This document shows, in pieces, positions 35,588 through 44,276 of a DNA stretch of 64,000 bases. Below the pieces are notes generated by a model that did not search any database, was not told where the DNA came from, and worked only from the letters and a program-made list of their open reading frames with translations. The position numbers and the translations under genes were made by a program. Position 1 is the first letter of the stretch; each line of letters begins with the position of its first letter. The stretch is from assembly GCA_910584745.1 (NCBI GenBank), contig CAJUDG010000004.1, positions 124,001 to 188,000 of the forward strand. The letters are read 5' to 3'. The DNA is from an uncultured Eubacteriales bacterium (GTDB lineage Bacteria > Bacillota > Clostridia > Oscillospirales > Acutalibacteraceae).

Positions 35588-35734
35588 TTAGTCCCAGTTG
35601 ATGTCCTTATGAGAGACGGTCTCTCCCCGGGCATATTCTCGTCTGGCTTTCCAAATCGTAATCCTATCAAAAATAGTAAGCTTTGTAAAGTCCGGATCCC
35701 ACAGCAGTATAAGTTTTCTTATGATTCGGCGCAT
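35588..35734 (-). CDS. Conserved-looking 48-aa small protein between infB and rbfA
   Basis: ATG at 35734 begins 2 bases after the infB stop and the frame runs 48 codons to TAA at 35590-35588. The product is basic and amphipathic at first (MRRIIRKLILLWDPDFTKLT), and ends in an acidic GETVSHKDINWD. That end resembles the 'GE..SHEDI' tails of small RelB/ParD-like antitoxins and other small clostridial proteins. A ribosome binding site (GGAGG or AGGG) lies within the end of infB. Without it there would be a 223-base unexplained gap inside a tightly packed operon. The function is unknown, and the assignment as a real gene rests on position and start signals. Confidence 0.6.
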   Translation of the reverse strand: MRRIIRKLILLWDPDFTKLTIFDRITIWKARREYARGETVSHKDINWD

Positions 35735-35736
35735 AT

Positions 35737-38154
35737 TTAGTCCCTATATTCCTCCATCTCATAAGCCTCCAGCACATCACCCTGCTTGATATCCGAGAAC
35801 TTCTCCAGAGTAATGCCGCAGTCATACCCGTCCGCGACCTCCTTCACGTCGTCCTTGAACCGGCGCAGCGAGGCCACCCGGTCGTCCGCCACGATGATGC
35901 CGTCCCGGACCACCCGGACCTGGGCGTTGCGGGTTATCTTGCCGCCGATGACATGGCCGCCGATGACGATGCCCACGTTGGAGATCTTATAGGTCTCCCG
36001 ACACTCGGCCCGGCCCAGAGAGACCTCCCGGTACTTGGGCGCCAGCATACCCTTCATGGCGCTCTCTATCTCCTCGATGCAGTCGTAGATTATCCTATAC
36101 AGCCGCATATCCACGCCGTCCCGCTTGGCGCTCTCCTCGGCCACAGGGTCCGGCCGCACGTTGAAGCCCACGATGATGGCGTTAGAGGCGTTTGCCAGCA
36201 TAACATCGCTCTCGCTGACAGCGCCCACGGCTCCGTGTATGATATGCACCCGCACCTCGTCGTTAGAGAGCTTCTCAAGGGACTGGCGCACCGCCTCCAC
36301 AGAGCCCTGCACGTCGGCCTTGACGATTATCTTCAGCTCCTTCATCTCGCCCTCTTTCATCTGCTCAAAGAGGTTGTCGAGGGTGACCTTGGTCTGGGCG
36401 CGGAATACCTCCTCCTTCTGGTCGTTCAGGCGCTGCTCCACAAGCTCCCTTGCAAGGCGCTCGTCGGACACCGCGTCGAAGGTGTCGCCGCCCACGGGCA
36501 CGTCCCCAAGGCCGGTTATCTCCACAGGCACCGAGGGCCCTGCTTCCGTGACCCTTCTGCCCTTATCGTCCATCATGGAGCGCACCCGGCCCACAGTGGC
36601 CCCGGCAACGATAGTATCCCCCGCCTTAAGCGTTCCATTCTGCACCAGCACCGTGGCGATTGGGCCCATGCCCTTGTCGAGCCGCGCCTCTATGACCGTG
36701 CCCTTGGCGGCCCGGTCGGGGTTGGCCTTCAGCTCCATCATGTCGGCAGTAAGGATTATCATCTCCAAAAGGTCGTTTATGCCCTGCTTTGTGTGGGCGG
36801 ACACCGGGATGCAGGGGGTGTCGCCGCCCCACTCCTCGGGCACCAGCTCATACTCCGTCAGCTGTTCCTTGACCCTGTCGGGGTTTGCCCCAAGCTTATC
36901 CATCTTGTTTATGGCAACTATAATGCTGACCCCGGCGGCCTTGGCGTGGTTTATGGCCTCAACGGTCTGGGGCATGATGCCGTCGTCCGCCGCCACCACC
37001 AGCACGGCTATATCCGTAACCTGTGCGCCCCTTGCGCGCATGGTGGTAAAGGCCGCGTGGCCGGGAGTGTCCAGGAATGTCACGTCCCTGTCGCCCACCT
37101 TCACCCTATATGCGCCGATATGCTGGGTTATGCCCCCGGCCTCGCCCTCGGTGACGTTGGAGTGGCGGATAACGTCCAGTATAGAGGTCTTGCCGTGGTC
37201 CACGTGGCCCATAACGACTACTACCGGCGCCCTGGTGACCAGGTTCGCCTCGTCGTCCTCGCTGTCGTCTATGATGCGCTCCTCGATGGTGACGACCACC
37301 TCTTTTTCCACCTTGGCGTGGAACTCGTCGGCAATGAGCACCGCCGTATCAAAGTCGATGGTGTCGTTGATGGCGGCAAACACTCCCAGCCCCATCAGCT
37401 TCTTTATGACCTCCGGCGCTGCCACCTTCAGCCGCAGTGCGAACTCGCCCACGGTTATCTCGTCGGGCACCTCGATGGTGATGTGCTTGGCCTTGCGCTC
37501 CATGGCTATGCGGCGCAGGCGCTCGGCCTCGGTCTCCCGCTTGCCCCGGCGCTGCTGGCCCCTTCTCTGCTGGTTCCTATTGGTAAACTTCTGCTTAGTG
37601 ACGGCATTATCCTGCCTCGCGCTTACCTTCTGGTCCGCCAGCCTGTCATATTTCTCGTTATACCTGTCGATATTCACGTTGCTCGAGCGGGTATCGACCA
37701 CCCTGCGTGTGGGGGCCTTGGGCTCCCGCACGGGCTGCTGGGGCTTCTGCTCCTCCTGGGGCTTTTTGGCCGCCGGTGCCGGCTGGGCCTTGGGAGCCTC
37801 CTTGACCTTCTGCCGGGGCTTAGCCTGCTGAACCTGTGCCTGCTTCTTGCCCCCGTCCTTAGCGGGCGCGGGCTTCTTCTCCTCCGGCTTCTTCGCCTGC
37901 ACCTGGGGCTCGGGCTTGGGCTCAGGCGCCGGTTCCGGCTCGGGCTTTTTGTCCCGCTGGGCAAAGTATTCGTCCAAGCTCTCCATGTTCCTCTCCTGGG
38001 TGAAGGTCTCAAAGACGATATCCAGCTCCGGCTCCTCCAGGGCCGTCATATACTTCTTCGGCTCCGGAAAGTATTTGGCAAGGGTGTCGATAACATCCTT
38101 GTTGGTGAGGCCAAGGTCCTTGGCGACCTCGCGCACTCTGTACTTTATCATCAT
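35737..38154 (-). CDS. infB: Translation initiation factor IF-2
   Basis: Brings initiator tRNA to the 30S subunit. 805 residues. An N-terminal IF2N domain (KYRVREVAKDLGLTNKDVIDTLAKYF) is followed by a Lys/Pro/Gln-rich linker (about 75-200), a second IF2N domain (ITVGEFALRLKVAAPEVIKKLMGLG), then the GTPase core with VVMGHVDHGKTSILD (G1), EAGGITQHIGAY (G2), FLDTPGHAAF (G3) and AINKMDK (G4). Beta-barrel and C-terminal fMet-tRNA domains follow. Two adjacent ATGs could start it; the first has GGAGG 9 bases before. It is part of the rimP-to-ribF operon. Confidence 0.98.
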   Translation of the reverse strand: MMIKYRVREVAKDLGLTNKDVIDTLAKYFPEPKKYMTALEEPELDIVFETFTQERNMESLDEYFAQRDKKPEPEPAPEPKPEPQVQAKKPEEKKPAPAKDGGKKQAQVQQAKPRQKVKEAPKAQPAPAAKKPQEEQKPQQPVREPKAPTRRVVDTRSSNVNIDRYNEKYDRLADQKVSARQDNAVTKQKFTNRNQQRRGQQRRGKRETEAERLRRIAMERKAKHITIEVPDEITVGEFALRLKVAAPEVIKKLMGLGVFAAINDTIDFDTAVLIADEFHAKVEKEVVVTIEERIIDDSEDDEANLVTRAPVVVVMGHVDHGKTSILDVIRHSNVTEGEAGGITQHIGAYRVKVGDRDVTFLDTPGHAAFTTMRARGAQVTDIAVLVVAADDGIMPQTVEAINHAKAAGVSIIVAINKMDKLGANPDRVKEQLTEYELVPEEWGGDTPCIPVSAHTKQGINDLLEMIILTADMMELKANPDRAAKGTVIEARLDKGMGPIATVLVQNGTLKAGDTIVAGATVGRVRSMMDDKGRRVTEAGPSVPVEITGLGDVPVGGDTFDAVSDERLARELVEQRLNDQKEEVFRAQTKVTLDNLFEQMKEGEMKELKIIVKADVQGSVEAVRQSLEKLSNDEVRVHIIHGAVGAVSESDVMLANASNAIIVGFNVRPDPVAEESAKRDGVDMRLYRIIYDCIEEIESAMKGMLAPKYREVSLGRAECRETYKISNVGIVIGGHVIGGKITRNAQVRVVRDGIIVADDRVASLRRFKDDVKEVADGYDCGITLEKFSDIKQGDVLEAYEMEEYRD

Positions 38155-38158
38155 AGGC

Positions 38159-38491
38159 TTATTCCTCCTTCTCGTCGCGCGTGTTTTCCGCGCTTATCCC
38201 GTATTCCTTCAAAACCGCCCTGGCAAAGCCCCCGTCGTTCACCGCCGCCACCCCGGCCCTTATGCCGCAGGCCCTGCCAAGCTCCGCCATATCCGTCCGA
38301 AGCCTTATGGCCGGTATGCCCGCCCGGTCCGCCTCGTAACAGAGGTTCTTATAGGTCTTCTCCGACACGTCCGCCGCCGCTATCAGCAGCGCGGCCTTTT
38401 TGGACCTTGCCGCCTCCCGGCACTCGTCAAAGCCCCACCGAAGCCTGCCCGCCCTCCGGCACAGGCCCAGCAGCGACAGTATCCTATCCAT
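38159..38491 (-). CDS. ylxQ: L7Ae-family K-turn RNA-binding protein (YlxQ)
   Basis: 110 residues. RILSLLGLCRRAGRLRWGFDECREAARSKKAALLIAAADVSEKT matches the L7Ae/L30e/Gadd45 fold proteins that bind kink-turn RNA. It lies between ylxR and infB as usual. The ATG at 38491 overlaps the ylxR stop by 8 bases; an in-frame TTG at 38512 is a less likely start. Confidence 0.88.
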   Translation of the reverse strand: MDRILSLLGLCRRAGRLRWGFDECREAARSKKAALLIAAADVSEKTYKNLCYEADRAGIPAIRLRTDMAELGRACGIRAGVAAVNDGGFARAVLKEYGISAENTRDEKEE

Positions 38492-38783
38492 CCTCCGCCA
38501 TCTCCCTCTCAAGCCGCTCGTATACCTCCTCAGGTATCTTACAGGAGAAGGCTCTCTCCAGCCGCCGGGCCTTTCTGGCCTTTACAAGGCACTCCGGGTC
38601 CCGGCAGATATATGCCCCCCGACCTGGCTTCTTTCCTGTAAGGTCCAGCTCGATGCAGGGGGGCGGGGGGCTGCCGTCCTCTCCGGGCTTTTCCGGGGCC
38701 TTCACTATGCGTACAAGCTCCCTTTTGGGCTTCATCTCGCCGCACCCGGTGCACATCCGCATGGGGATCTTCCTTTGGCGCAT
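38484..38783 (-). CDS. ylxR: YlxR family protein (DUF448)
   Basis: 99 residues from ATG at 38783, with AGGAAG 8 bases upstream. The family opening RKIPMRMCTGCGEMKPKREL, the central GRGAYICRDPECLVKARKARRLERAF and the terminal helices are present. Homologues are small RNA-binding proteins encoded between nusA and infB. Its stop overlaps the ylxQ start. Confidence 0.92.
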   Translation of the reverse strand: MRQRKIPMRMCTGCGEMKPKRELVRIVKAPEKPGEDGSPPPPCIELDLTGKKPGRGAYICRDPECLVKARKARRLERAFSCKIPEEVYERLEREMAEDG

Positions 38784-38882
38784 GGGGGTCACTTCCTTTT
38801 CTCACTACATTTTTGGCCTACGGCAAGGTCGTGGGGCGCCGCCCCACACCCTGCAAGGTGCCTAACGCACCTTGACCGCGTA

Positions 38883-39965
38883 CTATTCTTCTCCGAAGAA
38901 GCCGCTCTCAGGTTTGATATCTATCTTCCATCCCGTCAGCTTCGCCGCGAGCCTTGCGTTCTGGCCCTTGTTTCCTATGGCCAGGGACAGCTGGCTGTCC
39001 GGCACCGTGACCTTGCAGGCCCGCACCTCGCCCTCAGACAGCTCCACAGACAGCACGTTCGCCGGGGACAGCGCCGCCGCGATGAACTTCTCCGGCTCCT
39101 CGCTGTACTCCACTATGTCTATCTTCTCGCCGCCCAGCTCCTCGACTATCTCGTTCACCCTGGCGCCCCTCGTTCCTATGCACGCGCCCACCGCGTCCAC
39201 GTCCGGGTTATGGCTCAGCACCGCCAGCTTCGTGCGGGACCCGGCCTCTCTGGCCACGGCTTTTATCTCCACCGTGCCGTCGTATATCTCCGGCACCTCC
39301 GTCTCGAACATCCGCTTCACAAGCTCCGGCCTGGTCCTTGAGATAATGGCCTTCGGCCCCTTTAACCCGTCCAGAACGTCGACTACATACACCTTTATGT
39401 AGTCCCCCTCCTGAACGCTCTCCCCGCCTATCTGCTCGGTCTTGGGCAGCACCGCCTCGGCCTTGCCTATGCGCAGGGTCAAAGCCCCGGTTTTCGGGTC
39501 CACCCTCTCGATAAGGGCGCTGACCAGCTCCTGGTGCTTGCTCTGGAACTCCTGCATCATCTGGCCCCGCTCGCTGTCCCGGATGCCCTGGCGGATGATG
39601 TTCCTGGCCGTCTGGGCGGCCACCCGGCCGAACTGCTTTGTGTCAAGCTTTATGCCCACCGTGCCGCCGATCTCGGCCATGGGCGAGATCTCCCTTGCGG
39701 CCTCCAGCAGCATCTCCTTGTCCGGGTCCTCGATCTCCTCCACCACGGTCTTCTGCAAATAGACCTCGAACCGGCCCGTGGCCGGGTCCACGTCCATCTC
39801 CACGTCCTCGTTATTATAGGTGTTCTTGCAGGCTGTCCCGATGGCCTTCTTTATCTTATCCAGCATAAAGTCCATGGGGATCCCCTTTTCCTTTTCCAGC
39901 AGTCCCAGCGCCAGGAACAGCTCCTCGTTGCCCTGGGGCTCCGCGGCCTTCTTCTTGCGTACCAT
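38883..39965 (-). CDS. nusA: Transcription termination/antitermination factor NusA
   Basis: Binds RNA polymerase and nascent RNA. 360 residues, the usual length in Firmicutes, which lack the acidic repeats. It has the N-terminal domain (KEKGIPMDFMLDKIKKAIGTACKN), then the S1 domain (RVDPKTGALTLRIGKAEAVLP), and two KH domains (SRTRPELVKRMFETEVPEI, DAVGACIGTRGARVNEIVEEL, LAIGNKGQNARLAAKLTGWKIDI). It follows rimP with a 68-base gap in which a 12-codon reading (MAAFIDLAKKKL) preceded by AGGAG could be a leader peptide. Confidence 0.97.
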   Translation of the reverse strand: MVRKKKAAEPQGNEELFLALGLLEKEKGIPMDFMLDKIKKAIGTACKNTYNNEDVEMDVDPATGRFEVYLQKTVVEEIEDPDKEMLLEAAREISPMAEIGGTVGIKLDTKQFGRVAAQTARNIIRQGIRDSERGQMMQEFQSKHQELVSALIERVDPKTGALTLRIGKAEAVLPKTEQIGGESVQEGDYIKVYVVDVLDGLKGPKAIISRTRPELVKRMFETEVPEIYDGTVEIKAVAREAGSRTKLAVLSHNPDVDAVGACIGTRGARVNEIVEELGGEKIDIVEYSEEPEKFIAAALSPANVLSVELSEGEVRACKVTVPDSQLSLAIGNKGQNARLAAKLTGWKIDIKPESGFFGEE

Positions 39966-40033
39966 TTTGTGAAATCACTCCTTACAGTTTCTTCTTTGCC
40001 AGATCTATAAACGCTGCCATGCTCCTATTCGGG

Positions 40034-40513
40034 TCATTCAAAGTCGATATCGTCCAAAGCGCACACCCATGAGAGCTCCTTTTTCTCCAGGGTGACGCTG
40101 GTCTCCTCGTCCAGCTGGAGCTCCAGCTCCCCGTCCTCATAGCCGATAAGCAGCCCCTCAAGCTCCTTCGTGCCGTCCTCAAGGGGACGTATAAGCCGGG
40201 CCCTCACCGGTTCGTCCATATAGGCCTCAAAGTGCTCCGGCCGGCTGAGCTTCCGATTGAGCCCCGGCGACGATACCTCCAGCACATACTCCTGGGGCAC
40301 CGGGTCCTCCGCGTCCAGCACCGGGTCCACGGCATGGCTCATGTCAACGCAGTCGTCTATGCCGACGCCGCCCTCCTTGTCGATATATATGCGCAGCACC
40401 CACTGGGCGCCCTCCTTCTGATACTGCACGTCCCAGACCGAAAGCCCCAGCTCAGCCGCCAGCGGCTTGCACAGCGCGTATACCCGCGCCGCCACTCCTC
40501 CTTTGATCTCCAT
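40034..40513 (-). CDS. rimP: Ribosome maturation factor RimP
   Basis: Needed for 30S assembly. 159 residues from ATG at 40513; the open frame extends upstream, but the Shine-Dalgarno AAAGGCGG lies before this ATG. LGLSVWDVQYQKEGAQWVLRIYIDKEGGVGIDDCVDMSHAVDPVLD and YVLEVSSPGLNRKLSRPEHFE are diagnostic. It is the first gene of the rimP-nusA-ylxRQ-infB-rbfA-nrnA-truB-ribF operon. Confidence 0.96.
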   Translation of the reverse strand: MEIKGGVAARVYALCKPLAAELGLSVWDVQYQKEGAQWVLRIYIDKEGGVGIDDCVDMSHAVDPVLDAEDPVPQEYVLEVSSPGLNRKLSRPEHFEAYMDEPVRARLIRPLEDGTKELEGLLIGYEDGELELQLDEETSVTLEKKELSWVCALDDIDFE

Positions 40514-40542
40514 ATCCGACCGCCTTTCCGATATAACAAACG

Positions 40543-40566
40543 AAAGAGCGGGTCGCCCCACTCTCT
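40543..40566 (-). promoter_or_regulatory. Leader hairpin of the rimP operon (rimP-leader-like)
   Basis: Transcribed from the promoter just upstream, GAGAGTGGGG pairs with CCCGCTCTTTC around a short CGA-containing loop, about 30 bases before the rimP ATG. Conserved hairpin leaders of this shape precede rimP in many Firmicutes (the rimP leader motif). Family membership is inferred from position and shape. Confidence 0.45.
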
Positions 40567-40589
40567 CAGTCTACCTTATCTAATTTAAT

Positions 40590-40618
40590 ATTATAGCACC
40601 ATATTCCGGGAAAATCAA
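40590..40618 (-). promoter_or_regulatory. Sigma-A promoter of the rimP-nusA-infB operon
   Basis: On the minus strand TTGATT (40618-40613), 17 bases, TATAAT (40595-40590); transcription would start near 40583, about 70 bases before rimP. Confidence 0.72.
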
Positions 40619-40646
40619 GGCTTTTTTCAAAGTTTGCCCAAGTATT

Positions 40647-41186
40647 TTACGACTCCAGCTGGCGGGAGAGGAACATCGCCGCCGCCTTGACGCTCTCGGC
40701 GGCCTCGCCGCTGAGCTTTGCCGGGCTTTTCTCCCCCTTTATGAGCATCACCGCCCCCATGGGGTCCCCCGCGGACACCACCGGGAACACCGCCAGCGCC
40801 GCCGCCGGATACCCCTGTGCCGCAAGGACCGTGCTCTCGCCGTTGGTGACAAAGCTGCGCCGCCCCTGGACCAGCTCGTCCATCTGCACCGACACGGGCT
40901 TATGCAGCAGGTCCTTCTTCACCGGCCCCGCCACGGCTATCACCTGCTCGGCGTCGCAAACCGCAGCCCCAAGGCCCGTAAGGTTCACCAGCGCCTCGGC
41001 ATAGGACTGGGCCAGCTGGGACATCTCCCCCACCGGGGAATACTTTTTGAGTATCACCTCGCCGGAAACGTCGGTGAATATCTCCATGGGCATCCCCTCG
41101 CGGATCTTTAAGGTGCGGCGTATCTCCTTGGGTATGACCACGCGCCCCAGGTCGTCAATGCGGCGGACGATTCCAGTAGCTTTCAT
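40647..41186 (-). CDS. spoVT: Stage V sporulation regulator SpoVT (AbrB-type)
   Basis: A forespore transcription regulator. 179 residues. The swapped-hairpin AbrB DNA-binding domain is MKATGIVRRIDDLGRVVIPKEIRRTLKIREGMPMEIF. The C-terminal 120 residues (LAQSYAEALVNLTGLGAAVCDAEQVIAVAG...) form the GAF-like domain typical of SpoVT and absent from AbrB itself. It marks the edge of the accessory island. A partial second copy of its 5' end lies at 51265-51345. Confidence 0.93.
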   Translation of the reverse strand: MKATGIVRRIDDLGRVVIPKEIRRTLKIREGMPMEIFTDVSGEVILKKYSPVGEMSQLAQSYAEALVNLTGLGAAVCDAEQVIAVAGPVKKDLLHKPVSVQMDELVQGRRSFVTNGESTVLAAQGYPAAALAVFPVVSAGDPMGAVMLIKGEKSPAKLSGEAAESVKAAAMFLSRQLES

Positions 41187-41624
41187 AATTATTCATTCCT
41201 TTCAAGGCAGATTTTGTGCGAATCGGCGATTTTTGACCGGTGACGCTCGTCAACTGCACAATTAATATCAAATTCCATTCTCTATTTTGAGCAAGTTATC
41301 CCAATTGACCACCCGGCCCAGATCGCCTGCTAAGGTATTGTTTGCGCAGTTTGCCATTTTATCCGGTTTTTTCGCAATTCTTCCCGCAAGGCAATTGCGC
41401 AGAGAAAACCGGAGACATCTTTACGATGCCTCCGGCAAAATAGGCGATGGGTAGCGCGGCATACCTTGCATCTTGATTTTCCTTTTTAGGAGCGTTGTGA
41501 ACTATTTCCAGCCTTATAAACTAATGTTTCACTCAATTTTTATCATTACAATATAGTTTCTTTGTGGGTTGACTATCAGTAATATAGAGACGCTACAGTG
41601 GCAGATTAGTTGAAAGCGGTCACC
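41187..41624. other. 438-bp intergenic region between spoVT and the RADAR-like operon
   Basis: No credible gene. It is AT-rich compared with its neighbours. It contains the spoVT upstream region, an imperfect repeat of TTGCGCAG (around 41340-41350 and 41394-41402) with the hairpin CGCAATT/AATTGCG, and the terminator of the operon described separately. Nothing else was recognised. Confidence 0.6.
41402..41435 (-). terminator. Terminator of the RADAR-like operon
   Basis: On the minus strand CCGGAGGCATC pairs with GATGTCTCCGG (one mismatch) around GTAAA and is followed by TTTTCTCT. It lies 190 bases after the stop of the deaminase gene. Confidence 0.7.
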
Positions 41625-44270
41625 TTATTCCACCGTCCCACCCACGGGAAAAGTTGCCTCGTGTCCCATTTGTCGCAAATGTTCTAGGTACGTCATAATG
41701 TCCACTTCCTGGTATCGCTTGGAGCCGTCCTTCATCCGGGCCGAATCCAGCGCCTGGAACAGCAGCGCGTATTCCAACTCTTGGGAGGTATCAAACACCC
41801 CTAGATCGTCCGTGTTCACGCACACCGGAAGCTGGTGGCAGGCATGCCGTTTCTCTTGGACCTGCTCGATCATCGCGTTGTTGAATCGGAATATAGGGTG
41901 CTTCTCATAGCTTTGGAACGTTCCGATCAGCACATTAGAGCTGGGATTGCACTCGATGATCAGCCCTTTCTCCCTAATATACTCCTGCATGGCGTCCTGC
42001 GCGTCGCCCATAAGTTGAATGTAGTCTTCGTCAATTTGAATCTCTACCGGCTCTGCCCCTATTTTCTTTATCTCCGGGTTAAAATGGTACAGATAGTACA
42101 ACCGGACAATGGGGTCATGCCGCCGGTATTGCTCTAGGCTTGCCCTTTGTAAAACCCCAAAACTGTCATAAGGGTGGGTAATCCCCATATGAGGTTCATA
42201 CCTCCCAGAAAGATACAGTTCTGGATCGTCGCCCCGCAGCTTCATCGCGCAGGCGTATTCTGTCAGGGACACCGACTTCTGCTCCCCGTATATTTGCAGC
42301 AGCAGCGTTTCGGCCTCTGTCTTTAGTCTGCCATAAATGTGTGGGTCGATATGCACCCCTACGTCCCTGGCTCGATGGGTCAACCACACCAAATCGTCCA
42401 GCCGCTCCTGGCGGCTCTGGTAGATGCGCCGGCCTTTTAGCCCGTAATGCTGAACCGGGTCTACCCCTAGCCCCAGTGCGTGCCCCAACCGGTCTCCCCG
42501 GCCCAGCTCCAAAAAATCCACGGTTTCGTCAATGGCCCGCAAAGCCCCCGCAATATCCAGGAAATCCTCCCCTACATGATAGGTGGCGGACAGCCTTGGC
42601 TCCGGAATGGGGCCGAACTTTACACTCCCCGCAAAATCCTCTGGGCGGAACCCCCGCAGAAATCGGAACGCCTGGGCGAACACTTCCGGCGGGCAAACCA
42701 CCTCGTTGGAAGCGGCGTCGATCCCCCGGACCCGGCGGCACAGCTTCTGGGAACTGCTGAGCGCCCGGGCCAGGCTGACCGCCTGCCTGCGCACTGTCTT
42801 GCGAAGTTTGCCATGCCGGCAGGCGGTGAAAAGAGCGCTTTCCCCATCCGGCTCCGGGTCTTTCCTCTTGATGAAATGGAACACGAAAAAGTAGGGCCGC
42901 AGTTCCTCTGCTTTCTTTTTTTCTTTTTCCAGAGCCTTTTCCTCTTTCTCCGGCAGAAATGGAGGCGGGGTTCTGCACGGCTTGGCCGCGTAATCCCGGA
43001 GGCTGTCAATTCCTCGAATAGTCTTGATATCCTCGGTTTCTGTCTTTTTGGGTGAAATCCGCGTTTCCAGTGTATGGACGCGGCCTTCTGTTAAGGGTGC
43101 ATGCACTGCCATGCGGACCAGTTCAGCCTCATAGCAGGGCCGGTTGCACAGTGTGTCTTTTCGGTCTTGATAATTGGCAAAATTTTGAAAGCCTACTCTC
43201 CCATTTGTCTGGATCATTTCACTGCGGAACTGACTCTTTAAGACCAGATAGAGATAAAAAATCATTTGGGTCTGGGGATCCATGCGGTTTTGAAAAAAGC
43301 GGGTAAAGCACTGGTATAGGAAACTCCGCTCCCCCGCCAGCACCCGGAACGCCGCGTCCGGGTCCGCCCAGAAAACCTCTTCTTCCAGGGCGTAATCCAT
43401 CCGCTGTGCCGGCCCCTTAGGCTGAGGCACCGCCGCGCCGTAAAGGGTCCGCAGGGTGGGCAGCTCCTGGGAAACATAAGTTTCTATCCGCGTATGGAGG
43501 ATGTCCCGCCAAAGGCAGCTTTCCTGTTCCTTCCGTTTTGCTTCCGGCAGTTCTTCGGCCTTCATCCAGCGGAATAAGAACGCCCTGCACGCGCAGGCGT
43601 ACTCCACCCGCTGCCGGGTGGACAACATCCACTCTTGGCCGCTGACTGCGGCGAAAGGCGTGAATAACTCTTGAAAATGCTCCTCTGCGGCCCGGTGGGT
43701 TTTGGGGTCGTTCATCAGACCGCACCAGCTTAGGGAAAAGGTTTGGGATGAGCCATATAGGTGTTGGTGGTTTTCCGCCAGCCCCCGGCTTAAAACCCCG
43801 TCTATCCCCTTATGGTCCACCGGCAGCACCGCAGGCCAGGCAAAACGCTTGCGCTCCCGGCGGGCCTGCAGGTCCTCCCAGGCCAAAAACGCACAGGTAA
43901 ACAGGTCCTGTCCCAGCGGCAGGGAGGCTTTTCGCCAGGCCAGCAGATGCTCCACGCGGCAGAAAAGCTCCCTGCCACGCAGAACCAAAACTTCTTGGCC
44001 CAGCCTTAAGACAGTATATATCGCTGTTTGAGGCAAAAAGACTCCCTCTCCCGTCCCGGCTTTTTTGGCGGCCTGGCTCCAGACCCGGTCAAAAATCAGC
44101 TCCTGCTCGTTTAGGGAATAGCCCATCAGGTACCCGGCGCAGTATTGGGCCAGCATTTGCTGGTGGAGCTTGGGGTCCACCAGCCCTTTAGCATCCCCCA
44201 GCTGGTCCCATAGCCGCCCCGGGGACATCCCCTGAAACAGGGCCTCCAAAATTTTTATGGTGACTTCCAT
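41625..44270 (-). CDS. rdrB: RdrB-like adenosine deaminase-family protein of a RADAR-type defence system
   Basis: 881 residues. The metal-dependent adenosine deaminase motifs are spread through a long chain: NHQHLYGSS (H-x-H, about residues 168-175), YHVGEDFLDI (H-x-GE, about 565), RLGHALGLGVDP, IIECNPSSNVLIGTF, and VNTDDLGVFDTS (about 815, the DD zinc/catalytic pair). Large inserts between them are what distinguishes RdrB from housekeeping deaminases. In RADAR, RdrB assembles with the ATPase RdrA and deaminates adenosine or its nucleotides during phage infection. The gene begins 6 bases after the stop of the large ATPase gene, as in known rdrA-rdrB pairs. Assignment is by motif, size and neighbour, not by alignment. 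Confidence 0.85.
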   Translation of the reverse strand: MEVTIKILEALFQGMSPGRLWDQLGDAKGLVDPKLHQQMLAQYCAGYLMGYSLNEQELIFDRVWSQAAKKAGTGEGVFLPQTAIYTVLRLGQEVLVLRGRELFCRVEHLLAWRKASLPLGQDLFTCAFLAWEDLQARRERKRFAWPAVLPVDHKGIDGVLSRGLAENHQHLYGSSQTFSLSWCGLMNDPKTHRAAEEHFQELFTPFAAVSGQEWMLSTRQRVEYACACRAFLFRWMKAEELPEAKRKEQESCLWRDILHTRIETYVSQELPTLRTLYGAAVPQPKGPAQRMDYALEEEVFWADPDAAFRVLAGERSFLYQCFTRFFQNRMDPQTQMIFYLYLVLKSQFRSEMIQTNGRVGFQNFANYQDRKDTLCNRPCYEAELVRMAVHAPLTEGRVHTLETRISPKKTETEDIKTIRGIDSLRDYAAKPCRTPPPFLPEKEEKALEKEKKKAEELRPYFFVFHFIKRKDPEPDGESALFTACRHGKLRKTVRRQAVSLARALSSSQKLCRRVRGIDAASNEVVCPPEVFAQAFRFLRGFRPEDFAGSVKFGPIPEPRLSATYHVGEDFLDIAGALRAIDETVDFLELGRGDRLGHALGLGVDPVQHYGLKGRRIYQSRQERLDDLVWLTHRARDVGVHIDPHIYGRLKTEAETLLLQIYGEQKSVSLTEYACAMKLRGDDPELYLSGRYEPHMGITHPYDSFGVLQRASLEQYRRHDPIVRLYYLYHFNPEIKKIGAEPVEIQIDEDYIQLMGDAQDAMQEYIREKGLIIECNPSSNVLIGTFQSYEKHPIFRFNNAMIEQVQEKRHACHQLPVCVNTDDLGVFDTSQELEYALLFQALDSARMKDGSKRYQEVDIMTYLEHLRQMGHEATFPVGGTVE

Positions 44271-44276
44271 GGGCGC

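Noticed and set aside
35953..38865. A 970-codon plus-strand open frame across infB
   Set aside because: It is antisense to infB, whose GTPase motifs are complete. The composition (His/Leu/Gly-rich) is that of a shadow frame in GC-rich DNA.
39982..40182. A 66-codon frame between rimP and nusA
   Set aside because: It overlaps rimP in another frame. Only a 12-codon piece with its own AGGAG could be a leader peptide, which is mentioned under nusA.
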